A DNA stretch of 27,560 nt from CAZOHG01 sp964579725 (GCA_964579725.1 CAZOHG010000048.1:1-27560); one strand, 5' to 3'; counted from the first letter of the stretch, positions 15,540 through 24,998 are shown. A program made the numbers and translations. The notes: a model not told the origin generated them from the sequence alone.

Positions 15540-18500
15540 ACTCGGCAATTTCCAGCGCTGCGGAGTCCTTTTGCTTGGCAAATCGCACCGAAACCAATTG
15601 AGAAACCCCCTCGTCCGCCATGGTCACACCGTAAATGTTGTCGGAAGCTTCCATGGTTACCTTGTTGTGAGTGACTAAAATAAATTGAATGGTGTCCGAG
15701 AAATCGCGCACCACCTTCAAAAATCGCCGCAGATTTTCGTCATCCAGAGGGGCATCCACTTCGTCCAACACGCAAAAGGGACTGGGTTTAACCTGGTAAA
15801 TCGAAAACAGCAGGGCGATGGCCGTCAGGGCTTTTTCGCCTGCGGAAAGCAAATCCATGGAAGAAATCTGTTTTCCTCTGGGCTTGGCCTTAATCGTAAT
15901 GTCGGCTTCGAGGGGATCGTCCGGGTCGAAGCGAATCTGAAGGTCCCCTTCGCCGCCGTCAAAAAAGGCTTTGAAATTAGCACGAAAATTTGTGCGGATT
16001 TTTTGGAAAATGTCGTAAAAGCGGTCGTGCGCCGTCTTGTTAATGACCGAGATGGTTTCGAGCAGGGTTTTCCGGGCGTCCAACAGATCGTCCCGCTGTT
16101 TTTCCAAAAATTCCAGCCGCCGGGATTCCTTTTCGTACTCTTCCAACGACAACAAATTGACCGGTCCGAAGTTTTGCAAACGGCGGCGCAACAGCTCCAG
16201 CCGCTCGGAAATTTGGGTTAATTCGTCCGAATGGCTGGGAGTTGCCGGTTCCACCTGCACAGCGTATTTTTCGTTCATGTTGTTTTTAATGTTTTCCTGC
16301 CGCAATTCCAATTCGGAAATTTGGAGCTTCAAATGACGTAATTGGTCGGACGAGCTTTCGCCTGCCTCCCGCGCCTGTTTCACTTCGGCCTCTTTGGCCT
16401 GAAGTTTTTCTTTGGTTTCTTCCAGCATTTGGCGCACATCGTTGCGCTCGCGCACCAGCGTTTCTCGGCGCTCGTACAGGCGGGCCAGTTCGGTGTGGCT
16501 TTTTTCAATGACCTCTTCAAAATGCTCAATGTCCGTTTCCGCTTCCCCGATTTCCCGGTCCCGCTGACTTAGGGTGCGGGTCAACTCCTTGAGCGTCCGC
16601 TCCAGACGCTCGATTTCGGAGGTGACATTGTTCAGTTCTCCGGTGGTTCGCACCTGACTCAAATGGAGCTCGTGAACTTCCTCCGCCAGTTGGTTCCGTT
16701 CCTTTTCCAATTCCTGCACTTTTTTCAGGTATTTTTGGGAATCCCGCTCGTAGCGTTCCCGTTGTTTGGAAAGCTGTTCAATGACCGGCATTAGCCGCGT
16801 AATTTCCGCGTGGATTTCCTCAATGGAACGGTCGGTGGCCTGAAGCTCTTTCCGCAATTGCTTTAGGTGAGCGCGATTTTTCTGGGCGGCGTCCCGGTCT
16901 TTTGCCAGACGCACCTGCTTTTCAAAATGGGTTTTCTCGAAATTTTTGAGGGCGGCTTTTCTTTTTTCTACTTCTGTCCGGCGGGATTCCAGCGTGTTGT
17001 TTTGCCCCGTTAGTTGCTGCTGCAAGCGAATTTGTTCGGCTTCCAACCCTTCAATTTCCGCCGCAATCTGTTCCAATTGAGATTTCCTGCCCACATTGGA
17101 GGTGCGGGAGCCCTGAGCGTAGGAGCCTGAACGCAGCACACCCTCACTGGAACTGAGCTCACCGGAAAGGGTGACGGTACTCACCCCGTGCCGGTCAAAA
17201 ATCCGGCGCCGCGTGTCTTCATTTTCCACAATCACATAATTGCCGAGAAGCCAGCGCACCAAATCGCGGTAGGCGCTTCCGGTGGACACCAGTTCGTCTG
17301 CCCAGCCGAGAACGCCGCTCCCCTCAACGTGGGGCCTGGGGCTCCTTTTCTTGTTAAACCATTCCAACACCACAAAGGTGACCTGCCCCATTTTGTTTTT
17401 TCGAAGCCGCTCGATGGCCCGATAGGCCTGACTGGCTTTTTCAACGACCAAATAGGAGGCCATTTCCGCCAAAATGGCTTCCACCGCCCGACGGTATTTT
17501 TCGGGCACGTTGAGCAAATCTCCCACGGGGCCCAAAAGGCCGGGAAGCTCGTTTTGGTGTTCGAGCAAAAATTGAACCCCCTCCGGAAAACCCTCGTTTA
17601 CCTCAATGACGTGTTGGAAGAAATTCCGCTGCTGATGTTTGCCGGCCAGCGTGGTTTTCAGTTGAAGGAGGGCTTCTCGGGTTTCCTGAACGGCTGCCGC
17701 GGCCTCCTGGAAAGCCGTTTCCGCCCGCGCCAGCTCCGCCTGCAAATTCCGGTGCAGCTCTTCACTGGCCGAATCGTCTTTGTTCTGCTCGGCCAAAAGG
17801 TGTTCCAACCGCTTCGCCTCTTTCTCGGCTTCCTGCAATTCTTTTTCCAATTGCTCTTTTCTTCCCGAAAGCAAAAGGCTCTGCGACTCGTGACGGTTTT
17901 TCTCTTTTTCGGTTTTGTCCAATTCTTTGAGCAGTTCCACCAGCTTTTTACGGTTTTCATTGGCTTCTAACCGGCGGCGGTTCAGGATTTTCTCAAATCC
18001 GTTTAATTCCTCTTTTTTCAGCCGAAATTTGAGTTTGTACCCGTCCGAAATTTCACGAAGCTCCTGCAATTTGGGGCGCGTTTCCTCCAGGCGTTTGATG
18101 AGAAATTGCTGCCGTTTTTTCATTTGCTCCTTTTCAGCCTTGTACCGCGCAATTTTCTCTTTGAGAGAGCGAATGCGTTCCTTGGCCACCGTGAGTTCGT
18201 TCTCACGGGTGTGGATTTCCTGAACAACCTTGTCCAGATCGCTTTGAACGGTGGAGAGCCGGTCTTCAAACCCAATCATTTCCGCCCGCATTTTTTCTAA
18301 AATGGCCTCGTCCTTGCTCAATCGCGAGCGCCCGGTCTGAAATACCTGCTGTTGCTGTTCCAACTGTTGCTTCAACGGTTTGAGGCGTCGGAGGATGTTC
18401 CCCAATTCCAGTGCGGCGTGCCGTAGATCCAATTCTTCGATTTCTTTGGAGATTTGCTGGTACCGCTCGGCTTTTTTAACCTGCCGTTTCAGCGAGTTGA

Positions 18501-19104
18501 CCGTCCTTTCCACTTCCGAAATAATATCGTTCACGCGATTCAAATCGTCCTGCGTGGCATTGAGTTTTCGAAGGGCGGCCGAGCGCCGGTGTTTGTATTT
18601 GTTAATTCCGGCGGCCTCTTCAAAAAGGCGCAATTTGTCTTCGGTTTTGGAGCTTAAAATGGATTCCACCATTTTCAATTCGATGACCGAGTAGCTGTCT
18701 GGTCCCATGCCGGTGTCCAAAAAGAGATCGGTAATGTCCTTGAGTCGGCAGGGACGTTTGTTCAACAGATATTCGCTTTCGCCTGAGCGGTACAGACGCC
18801 GGGTCACCACAACTTCGGTGTATTCCGAGGGGAGGACCGACCGGTCGTTTTGAATGGTCATGGAAACCTCGGCCATTCCGAGGGGTTTCTGGTTGGTGCT
18901 GCCTGCGAAAATGACCTTGTCCATTTTGTCGCTGCGGAGCACTCCGGCACGCTGTTCGCCCAAAACCCAGCGGATGGCATCTACAATATTGGTTTTGCCG
19001 CTGCCATTGGGTCCTACAATACAGGTAAGCCCCGAATTGAAAACCAGTTCGGTTTTTTTGGCGAAGGATTTAAACCCTCGCAACTCCAATTTTGAAAGGT
19101 ACAT
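15538..19104 (-). CDS. smc: Chromosome segregation protein SMC
   Basis: ABC-type ATPase that organises and segregates the chromosome with ScpA/ScpB. The 1188 residues match bacterial SMC length. They show Walker A GPNGSGKT (31-38), the Q-loop region VLGEQRAGVLRSDKM, two long heptad-rich coiled-coil arms (about 165-500 and 670-1000), a hinge (about 505-650, GFPEGVQFLL...LPGLLGPVGDLL), the C-motif LLSAGEKALTAIAL (1085-1098) and Walker B FCVLDEVDAPLDD (Asp1114-Glu1115), then the D-loop and switch His in VTHNKVTME. The C-motif has Ala in place of the usual second Gly (LSAGE rather than LSGGE). ATG start without a clear ribosome site, 137 bp after the GH2-like gene on the same strand, so cotranscription is possible. 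Confidence 0.97.
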   Translation of the reverse strand: MYLSKLELRGFKSFAKKTELVFNSGLTCIVGPNGSGKTNIVDAIRWVLGEQRAGVLRSDKMDKVIFAGSTNQKPLGMAEVSMTIQNDRSVLPSEYTEVVVTRRLYRSGESEYLLNKRPCRLKDITDLFLDTGMGPDSYSVIELKMVESILSSKTEDKLRLFEEAAGINKYKHRRSAALRKLNATQDDLNRVNDIISEVERTVNSLKRQVKKAERYQQISKEIEELDLRHAALELGNILRRLKPLKQQLEQQQQVFQTGRSRLSKDEAILEKMRAEMIGFEDRLSTVQSDLDKVVQEIHTRENELTVAKERIRSLKEKIARYKAEKEQMKKRQQFLIKRLEETRPKLQELREISDGYKLKFRLKKEELNGFEKILNRRRLEANENRKKLVELLKELDKTEKEKNRHESQSLLLSGRKEQLEKELQEAEKEAKRLEHLLAEQNKDDSASEELHRNLQAELARAETAFQEAAAAVQETREALLQLKTTLAGKHQQRNFFQHVIEVNEGFPEGVQFLLEHQNELPGLLGPVGDLLNVPEKYRRAVEAILAEMASYLVVEKASQAYRAIERLRKNKMGQVTFVVLEWFNKKRSPRPHVEGSGVLGWADELVSTGSAYRDLVRWLLGNYVIVENEDTRRRIFDRHGVSTVTLSGELSSSEGVLRSGSYAQGSRTSNVGRKSQLEQIAAEIEGLEAEQIRLQQQLTGQNNTLESRRTEVEKRKAALKNFEKTHFEKQVRLAKDRDAAQKNRAHLKQLRKELQATDRSIEEIHAEITRLMPVIEQLSKQRERYERDSQKYLKKVQELEKERNQLAEEVHELHLSQVRTTGELNNVTSEIERLERTLKELTRTLSQRDREIGEAETDIEHFEEVIEKSHTELARLYERRETLVRERNDVRQMLEETKEKLQAKEAEVKQAREAGESSSDQLRHLKLQISELELRQENIKNNMNEKYAVQVEPATPSHSDELTQISERLELLRRRLQNFGPVNLLSLEEYEKESRRLEFLEKQRDDLLDARKTLLETISVINKTAHDRFYDIFQKIRTNFRANFKAFFDGGEGDLQIRFDPDDPLEADITIKAKPRGKQISSMDLLSAGEKALTAIALLFSIYQVKPSPFCVLDEVDAPLDDENLRRFLKVVRDFSDTIQFILVTHNKVTMEASDNIYGVTMADEGVSQLVSVRFAKQKDSAALEIAE

Positions 19105-19240
19105 CTAAATCCTCAAATCAGTCCGTGTGTATTCGAATTTCAATGCCAGATCGGGCAATTCTCCCTCCGGAAATCCTCCTGAGTAGAAGAAATTCGGGAG
19201 ATTTTTGGTTCACCGATTGTGTATTTTTCAAGGTTCCCAA

Positions 19241-21754
19241 CTAAATTCCCCATCGCCACACGTGAATAAGATAGCTCACATAGGGGAAAAAGAAAACGTG
19301 GCTTTCGTAAATCCACGCAAGAACGCCGAAAAACAAAGCGGCAAACAACAGAGCAATGAGCAGAGTGCCCCCAATGGAAAAATGTAAAATAACCTTCATG
19401 CCCAGCAAGATTCGGTGAACAAACCAGGAAAAAAAGAGCAAAATTAGCGCTCCAATGCTCCACCGGAACCCCGACCATTTCCAAATGCGAGCCACAATCA
19501 TTGCAACGGGGGCTAAAAAAATAAACACGCCGCTTAGCCAGTAGACAAGCGTTAAGGCGTTACGCAGACTGAGGGACCTGCCGGCAACGAAGGTGGCCAT
19601 TTGAATGAATAAAGCCACTGTTGAAAAAGCCAGGAAGAAAAACAGGGTCAGCACCGGTACGAAAACAGCAGGGTTCCAGACAAGCGGGACAAAAGCCTGC
19701 TTTAAAACGGAAAAATAGAGTAGCTTTGAGGCGAAAAAATCGAAGAGAAAAGATTCCCGATAATAGAAAGCAATTCCCGCTACTATCAAAGCCAGCGTGG
19801 CGGAGGCGCTGAAATTAATAATGAGCGAATGACCCCAGGCAATTCGGCGCTCCGATTCCAATTCCTGGTAAAAACCGTGGGGGCGCGAAAATACTCGGGC
19901 GAAATTCCCGGACACCCGGCGATTGCCTTTCAAAAAGTAAAGGAAAAAAATAATGACGGCAAAGCCCCACAAAATAAAGGAGACATCCCGCGGGTCGGAC
20001 TTCTCCGCCCACTCGGCAGGTGCCGTGTCCGTGTTGTGGAAGAGGTCTCGAGTGACCTTCCAGGCCACGCGGGGCGTGCCCTCTTGGGGATCGAACAGTC
20101 CCAGCGGGAAGCGGGTGGTCTCCTGAGAATTAACAGTCAGGAGCGAAGGGTACGCTCCGGTGAAATCGCGGTCAGTCAGAACAAAGCAGCCGTCCACCAA
20201 CGGGGAACGAAGCGCGGAACGCAAGGTTTTGGCCAGATAAAAGGCCTGTCGCTGTTCAAAAAAAAGGCGGTCTTCGGGGTGATTGTACAAATGTACCAGC
20301 GGCGCCGAAATTTGAGTCAGTAAGATAGGCGTCTCCGGGTATTCAGCTCGGATTTTTTTCACCGCATTTTGCCAATCCGGGTTTTTGAAGGTGGTCAAAT
20401 CCAGCCCCAGCCAATTGAGAGCCATTTGGGGTTGGCCCGGGGCTGTGCTCCGAAATGTGACCCCTGAGGAAAAAGAACGGAATCCGGAGCGGCGGGAGAG
20501 TTTGGCGAGGAAAGAGGCAAAGGGAGCACTTCCCATTTCCAGCCCGTTTCCCCAGACGAAGCCTGCCAGAGACGGGTGGGCGGAAAAAAGCTCCACGAAG
20601 TGTTTCTGAAATTGAGCTACCGTTTCGGTGAACACCCGATTTTTCCAGACCCTCGCGGGAGGATTCCACAGGGGGGCTCCCGCAAAAATCAAAATGCCCA
20701 GAGAATCCGCCACGTCGAAAAATGCGGGCGTCGGAGGGTAAATGAAATGAAGGGCATTGCCTCCCAGCCGTTTGAGCAATTCCCCCAATTCTTGCGGCGT
20801 TTGGCCGGGCGGTTCCGTGAGAAGCGACAACCCCCGAAAATGAAAGCGTTTCCCGTTCAAAAAAAAGTGGCCGGATGAACGCGCCAACCGGCGAAACCCG
20901 ATTTCTTCCTGCCATTCGTCCAAAATTGCGCCGCTGGGGCCCTGCAATGTGAGACGGAGCCGGTACACAGTGGGGTGAGCGGGGGCCCAGGCCTGCGCCG
21001 AAGAAATTGGAAAAATTCCGGAAAAGCCACCGTTTTTCAAGGGCAGGTTTTGGGAAAACAGAAGGGTTCCTCGTACACTTAGCAGACGAACCGTCACTGC
21101 CCCGGCGGAAAAGGGGGAAAAGGTCAAAGTGTTCGAGTCAACCGAAGCCGCGGTGCCCTGCAGAGAAAGCCTGGCCCCGGAAGCCGTCCAGTCCGTTTGC
21201 AGATGCACCGTGGCTAAAAACTTCGGCGGCAAACTCTCCAAAAAAACGGGACGAAAAATCCCGGCGGGCAGGTCGGGTTCGAGAAAACCGCCCGTAGGCG
21301 GAAGCGAATCGTCGAAATGCTGTCGGGTGTCCACCTCCAGCGAAATGAGATTCTTCCCGGGGTGCAGCACGCCTGGGTCAACAGGAAAAATGAGCGACTG
21401 GAATCCGGCCGGAACGTCCCCAACGTACTGGTTGTTGATTTTGACGGCGGCTTTGAAATTAATGCCCGTAACGAAAAGTCGGAAAACGCGGTTTGCCTCC
21501 TGTGAAGGGAGCACAAACTGACGGCGAAAAAAATAAATTTTCCCCGACGGAATGCGACCGGGCACCGGAACGGTTGTCCATGTTTTTTCCCCCTTGGACT
21601 GAATTTGCCACGAGCCGTTGAGAGGGATTCGGTGGCGGGTGGCTGTGGCGGTTCCCCAACCGGCCTGTGCCGGCAACGATTGCCAAATCAACAAAAGAAG
21701 AAAGGCCCAAAAAAACGGCACCCCCTTCCTATCTCTATGAAAAATAAGAATCAT
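19241..21754 (-). CDS. Exported GH2-like protein with membrane domain; catalytic glutamates apparently lost
   Basis: 837 residues. Sec signal (hydrophobic 11-24, ...LPAQA), then a GH2 sugar-binding jelly roll (about 42-175), an immunoglobulin-like module (about 180-290), and a GH2-type barrel (about 295-575) entered by FFLNGKRFHFRGLSLL. At about 590-815 there are about six or seven transmembrane segments, and RVFSRPHGFYQELESERR just before the second resembles the start of Yip1-family domains. In GH2 enzymes the acid/base Glu ends HPS..xWSLGNE; here HPSLAGFVWGNG aligns without gaps and has Gly404. The nucleophile Glu in PI..xEyG aligns with Gln481 in PILLTQISA. Seen: both positions differ. 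Inferred: no hydrolase activity, perhaps a sugar-sensing or scaffolding role. Upstream of smc on the same strand. Confidence 0.8.
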   Translation of the reverse strand: MILIFHRDRKGVPFFWAFLLLLIWQSLPAQAGWGTATATRHRIPLNGSWQIQSKGEKTWTTVPVPGRIPSGKIYFFRRQFVLPSQEANRVFRLFVTGINFKAAVKINNQYVGDVPAGFQSLIFPVDPGVLHPGKNLISLEVDTRQHFDDSLPPTGGFLEPDLPAGIFRPVFLESLPPKFLATVHLQTDWTASGARLSLQGTAASVDSNTLTFSPFSAGAVTVRLLSVRGTLLFSQNLPLKNGGFSGIFPISSAQAWAPAHPTVYRLRLTLQGPSGAILDEWQEEIGFRRLARSSGHFFLNGKRFHFRGLSLLTEPPGQTPQELGELLKRLGGNALHFIYPPTPAFFDVADSLGILIFAGAPLWNPPARVWKNRVFTETVAQFQKHFVELFSAHPSLAGFVWGNGLEMGSAPFASFLAKLSRRSGFRSFSSGVTFRSTAPGQPQMALNWLGLDLTTFKNPDWQNAVKKIRAEYPETPILLTQISAPLVHLYNHPEDRLFFEQRQAFYLAKTLRSALRSPLVDGCFVLTDRDFTGAYPSLLTVNSQETTRFPLGLFDPQEGTPRVAWKVTRDLFHNTDTAPAEWAEKSDPRDVSFILWGFAVIIFFLYFLKGNRRVSGNFARVFSRPHGFYQELESERRIAWGHSLIINFSASATLALIVAGIAFYYRESFLFDFFASKLLYFSVLKQAFVPLVWNPAVFVPVLTLFFFLAFSTVALFIQMATFVAGRSLSLRNALTLVYWLSGVFIFLAPVAMIVARIWKWSGFRWSIGALILLFFSWFVHRILLGMKVILHFSIGGTLLIALLFAALFFGVLAWIYESHVFFFPYVSYLIHVWRWGI

Positions 21755-21798
21755 TTTGATCGGTTTCTTTTGTGAGTTGCCGAGAAGCTGGATTTACA

Positions 21799-21828
21799 AG
21801 TATTCAAATTTAATAAATCGTGTGTCAA
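21799..21828 (-). promoter_or_regulatory. Candidate promoter of the GH2-like gene
   Basis: On the minus strand a perfect TTGACA (21828-21823), an 18-bp A/T-rich spacer, then AATACT (21804-21799), about 45 nt before the ATG. The -35 match is strong and the -10 match is moderate. Confidence 0.4.
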
Positions 21829-22019
21829 ATTACAACCATTTTTTGGAAAGAAAGCTCCTGATTTTTTCATCGAACAGAAAGGGAAGTGCTTCGAAAAACG
21901 GCGCGGTTGCCGGTTTGCGCTTTTCGCCAAAAAGAGGGGGCGCGTCTTTTGGATTTTGTCTGCGGGGCAAGTGAACACAGGCACCGCCTGGCCCGAGCCC
22001 GCTCGGTGGAAAAATCCAC

Positions 22020-22049
22020 TTGCATTTGTAAATCTTTTTTCTATTTTTT
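22020..22049 (+). promoter_or_regulatory. Candidate promoter of the xth-nhaC unit
   Basis: TTG (22020-22022), a 19-bp spacer, then TATTTTTT (22042-22049), about 34 nt upstream of the GTG start. Same TTG-N19/20-TAnnTT layout as seen before several other genes here. Confidence 0.35.
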
Positions 22050-22082
22050 TAATCATTCAAACGACGCAAGAAAGGGCAAAAA

Positions 22083-22850
22083 GTGAAGCTAATCTCCTGG
22101 AATGTCAACGGAATTCGGGCGGTTTTAAAGAAAGGCTTTTGGAATTTTGTGGAAGAACACCAACCGGACATTTTGGGTGTTCAGGAGACCAAAATTCAGG
22201 AAGACCAGCTTTTGGACGAACTACTGGAGGTGGAGGGGTACCACGTTTTCTGGCATTCGGCCAGGCGAAAAGGGTACAGCGGGGTGGCCACTTTCTCAAA
22301 ACCGGAGCCCCTTCGGACGCAGTACGGATTGGGAATCGAACGCTTTGACGACGAGGGGCGGGTACTCATAACGGAGTACCCTGAATTTCTGCTTTTCAAT
22401 ATCTATTTTCCCAACGGGCAGCGCGACCAGGGCCGTTTGGACTACAAATTGGATTTTTACGCGGAGCTGTTGGACTATCTGGATGCCCTCAAGGCGCAGG
22501 GGAAACGCCTGGTCATTTGCGGCGACTACAACACCGCCCACAAAGAAATCGATTTGAAAAATCCCAAGCAGAATGAAAAAACCTCCGGTTTTTTGCCCGT
22601 CGAACGAGAGTGGATCGATCGGTACGTGGAACACGGCTACGTGGACACGTTTCGATTGTTTCACCCGGACGAACCGGAGCAGTACACCTGGTGGACCTAC
22701 CGTTTTGGCGCCCGATCCCGAAACATTGGGTGGCGAATCGACTATTTTTTCGTTTCGGAGAATATGGTTCCGTTTGTCAAAGGAGCGGCCATTTTGCCGG
22801 AGGTCATGGGTTCCGACCATTGCCCCATTGTGTTGGAAGTGGATTTTTAG
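22083..22850 (+). CDS. xth: Exodeoxyribonuclease III (AP endonuclease)
   Basis: Base-excision repair nuclease with AP-endonuclease and 3'-5' exonuclease activities, cytoplasmic and Mg2+-dependent. The 255 residues match the ExoIII family. Motifs in order: ISWNVNGIRA (Asn7), LGVQETKIQ (metal ligand Glu35), the YFPNGQRDQGRLDYKL region, GDYNTAHKEIDL (Asp148, Asn150), GFLPVEREWID, WRIDYFFVS (Asp220) and GSDHCPI (Asp245-His246). All catalytic residues are present. The start is GTG, with AAGGG about 8 nt upstream. The NhaC-type antiporter gene starts 12 nt after its stop on the same strand, so the two are probably cotranscribed. Confidence 0.96.
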   Translation: MKLISWNVNGIRAVLKKGFWNFVEEHQPDILGVQETKIQEDQLLDELLEVEGYHVFWHSARRKGYSGVATFSKPEPLRTQYGLGIERFDDEGRVLITEYPEFLLFNIYFPNGQRDQGRLDYKLDFYAELLDYLDALKAQGKRLVICGDYNTAHKEIDLKNPKQNEKTSGFLPVEREWIDRYVEHGYVDTFRLFHPDEPEQYTWWTYRFGARSRNIGWRIDYFFVSENMVPFVKGAAILPEVMGSDHCPIVLEVDF

Positions 22851-22862
22851 GAAAATTACCGG

Positions 22863-24833
22863 ATGCCAAAAATGCGACCAATCGCCGTTGTCAAAAGCGT
22901 TCCCGTCTGGCTGGTACTTCTTTTTCTCACTGCCGGGGCACAGGCCCAGCCCTCTTCTCAAGCTTCCTTTTCGTTGGAACTGCCCGCCTTTGCTGTGTCC
23001 AAAATCCCCTTTACGCTCAAGGTAACGGCTCGCAAAGCGGACGGCAGCATCGATTCGTCTTTCAAAGAGCAGGCATTTTTCGAAAATCTCTACGTGGAGC
23101 GGAACGACAAAATTCAGGTTCTGACGCAGGCCCCTGCTTTTCAAAATGGCTCGGTCACCATTCGAAAAGCGGTTTTGCCCAAAAGTGGCCGGCAGGTTCT
23201 TCGGATTCGGAGCGAATCACGCCGCGGTCAGGCCGTGCTGCGGGTCATTCCGGGGCTTTTGACGATTCTGCCGCCTCTCCTGGCGATTTTTCTCGCCTTG
23301 ATTTTTCGGCAAGTGGTGATTTCGCTTTTCTCAGGCGTCTGGCTGGGAGCTATTTTTATTTACAACAACAACATTCTCACCGGTTATTTGAAGGCGTTGG
23401 ACACGTACATTATTAATGCGTTGGTGGATCATTCCCACGCGTCCATCGTTATTTTTAGTCTCGGGTTGGGCGGCATGGTGGGCATTATTTCCAAAGCGGG
23501 CGGTACGGCAGGCATTGTGGAAGCCATTTCCAAATTTGCCAAAAAACCGCGCGGCGGACAATTGGCCGCCTGGGCCATGGGACTTTTTATCTTCTTCGAC
23601 GATTACGCCAATACCCTGATTGTAGGGAACACCATGCGACCGTTTACGGACAAACTCCGCATTTCGCGGGAAAAACTCTCTTACATTGTGGATTCTACGG
23701 CCGCTCCCGTGGTCAGCGTGGCGATTATTTCCACCTGGGTGGGATTTCAGGTGGGGCTGATTCAATCGGCTTTTGAAAGCATTGGCCTTCACAAAGACGC
23801 CTATTTTGTTTTTCTTCAAACCATCCCCTATTCCTACTACAGTTGGGTGACCATTGCCTTTGTGTTTTTTGTGGCGGTTCTGCTTCGGGATTTCGGCCCG
23901 ATGTACCGCGCCGAAAAACGAAGTCTCACCACCGGAGCTGTCATCGGTGAAAAGGCCCAGCCTCTGGCGGACAGCCAATCCTTTGACCTTTTGGAAGATT
24001 CCAAATCGATTCCCCTGCGCTGGTACAATGCCATTCTTCCCATCCTTTTGTTAATCGGAATCACGTTTGTGGGAATGTATTTTACCGGGATTCAGGCTCT
24101 TGGGGAAAAAGCCGCCACGGCCCGCCTGGGTGAAATTATCGGTAGCGCCGATTCCTTTGCGGCTCTCACCTGGGGAACATTTACGGCGGTTTTTGTGGCC
24201 GGTGCCCTGGCCGTAGGCCAGAAAATCCTGACCTTGCAGGAAACCTTCACGGCCTGGTTGGGCGGGGTCAAAGCGATGGTTTTGGCCATGATTATTTTGG
24301 TTTTGGCCTGGGCAATCGGTCAAATTAGCGCCGATCTCCACACGGCTGATTACGTTATTCAAATGACGCGCGGACTCTTTTCACCGCGTTTGCTTCCGGC
24401 CATTACATTTACCATTGCGGCTTTTATTAGCTTTGCCACCGGAACTTCCTGGGCCACCATGGCTATTTTGACCCCGATCGTCATTCCCATTGCATACAAA
24501 ATGACAGCGGCGGCTCAGTTCAGCCCCGATCTGGCGCACACGATCATGTTGGGAACCATCGGTGCCGTGTTGTCGGGGTCGATTTTCGGCGATCATTGTT
24601 CCCCGATTTCGGACACGACAATTATGTCGTCAATGGCGTCGGCCTCCGACCACATTGACCACGTGCGAACCCAACTCCCGTACGCCCTAACAGCCGCCGG
24701 AATTGCCCTTGTTTTCGGCTACCTGCCAGCCGGTTGGGATGTGCACCCGCTCATAACGATTCCAATGGGTATCGTGGTCATTGTCCTGTTGCTCCTAACC
24801 GTGGGCAAAAGCCCGGACAGGCCAACCGCGTAA
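22863..24833 (+). CDS. NhaC-family Na+/H+ antiporter with N-terminal exported domain
   Basis: Inner-membrane secondary transporter; the NhaC family exchanges Na+ for H+ but also includes organic-anion exchangers. The 656 residues start with a Sec signal (VWLVLLFLTAGAQAQ) and about 100 residues of extracytoplasmic beta-rich sequence (about 30-130), resembling an Ig-like fold, before the first transporter helix (LLTILPPLLAIFLALIFR). The family core shows FFDDYANTLIVGN, GTSWATM (527-533) and GDHCSPISDTTIMSS (from 576). The core is complete, with about 12 membrane segments. NhaC proteins are usually about 450-500 residues without such a domain. ATG start, AGGA about 10 nt upstream. Repair and ion genes in one unit suggest no obvious shared pathway. 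Confidence 0.9.
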   Translation: MPKMRPIAVVKSVPVWLVLLFLTAGAQAQPSSQASFSLELPAFAVSKIPFTLKVTARKADGSIDSSFKEQAFFENLYVERNDKIQVLTQAPAFQNGSVTIRKAVLPKSGRQVLRIRSESRRGQAVLRVIPGLLTILPPLLAIFLALIFRQVVISLFSGVWLGAIFIYNNNILTGYLKALDTYIINALVDHSHASIVIFSLGLGGMVGIISKAGGTAGIVEAISKFAKKPRGGQLAAWAMGLFIFFDDYANTLIVGNTMRPFTDKLRISREKLSYIVDSTAAPVVSVAIISTWVGFQVGLIQSAFESIGLHKDAYFVFLQTIPYSYYSWVTIAFVFFVAVLLRDFGPMYRAEKRSLTTGAVIGEKAQPLADSQSFDLLEDSKSIPLRWYNAILPILLLIGITFVGMYFTGIQALGEKAATARLGEIIGSADSFAALTWGTFTAVFVAGALAVGQKILTLQETFTAWLGGVKAMVLAMIILVLAWAIGQISADLHTADYVIQMTRGLFSPRLLPAITFTIAAFISFATGTSWATMAILTPIVIPIAYKMTAAAQFSPDLAHTIMLGTIGAVLSGSIFGDHCSPISDTTIMSSMASASDHIDHVRTQLPYALTAAGIALVFGYLPAGWDVHPLITIPMGIVVIVLLLLTVGKSPDRPTA

Positions 24834-24990
24834 AAAACAATCGGCGGGTGGGGCTTCATCCGCTTTGGGCCCGGCAGCCCGTGTGTAAAAACAGCCCGGA
24901 AAATTATTTTGCCCCCAAGGACGTTTTCTATCCAATACTCTCTTAATTTTTGAACCGCCATTTTGTGTGGATTCCGCGCCTCAAATTGCG

Positions 24991-24998
24991 TATTTTTA
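24991..24998 (+). promoter_or_regulatory. Candidate -10/-7 element of the Crp/Fnr gene
   Basis: TATTTTTA about 91 nt before the ATG, the same octamer as upstream of the alpha-galactosidase and (TATTTTTACG) the GWxTD gene. No well-spaced TTG element was found upstream, so this is weak. Confidence 0.25.

Larger units (their letters stand above)
21755..22082. other. Divergent promoter region; no gene
   Basis: 328 bp between the GH2-like gene (minus) and exonuclease III (plus). Candidate promoters for both are listed separately. The centre (about 21880-22010) is GC-richer and has no feature I recognise. Short frames here are not supported. Confidence 0.55.

Noticed and set aside
17188..17970. 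260-codon plus-strand frame
   Set aside because: Antisense shadow of the SMC hinge and coiled-coil region.
22296..23144. 282-codon minus-strand frame, and the 268-codon plus-strand frame at 22610-23416
   Set aside because: Both span the xth/nhaC junction in other frames; the true reading frames carry complete family motifs.
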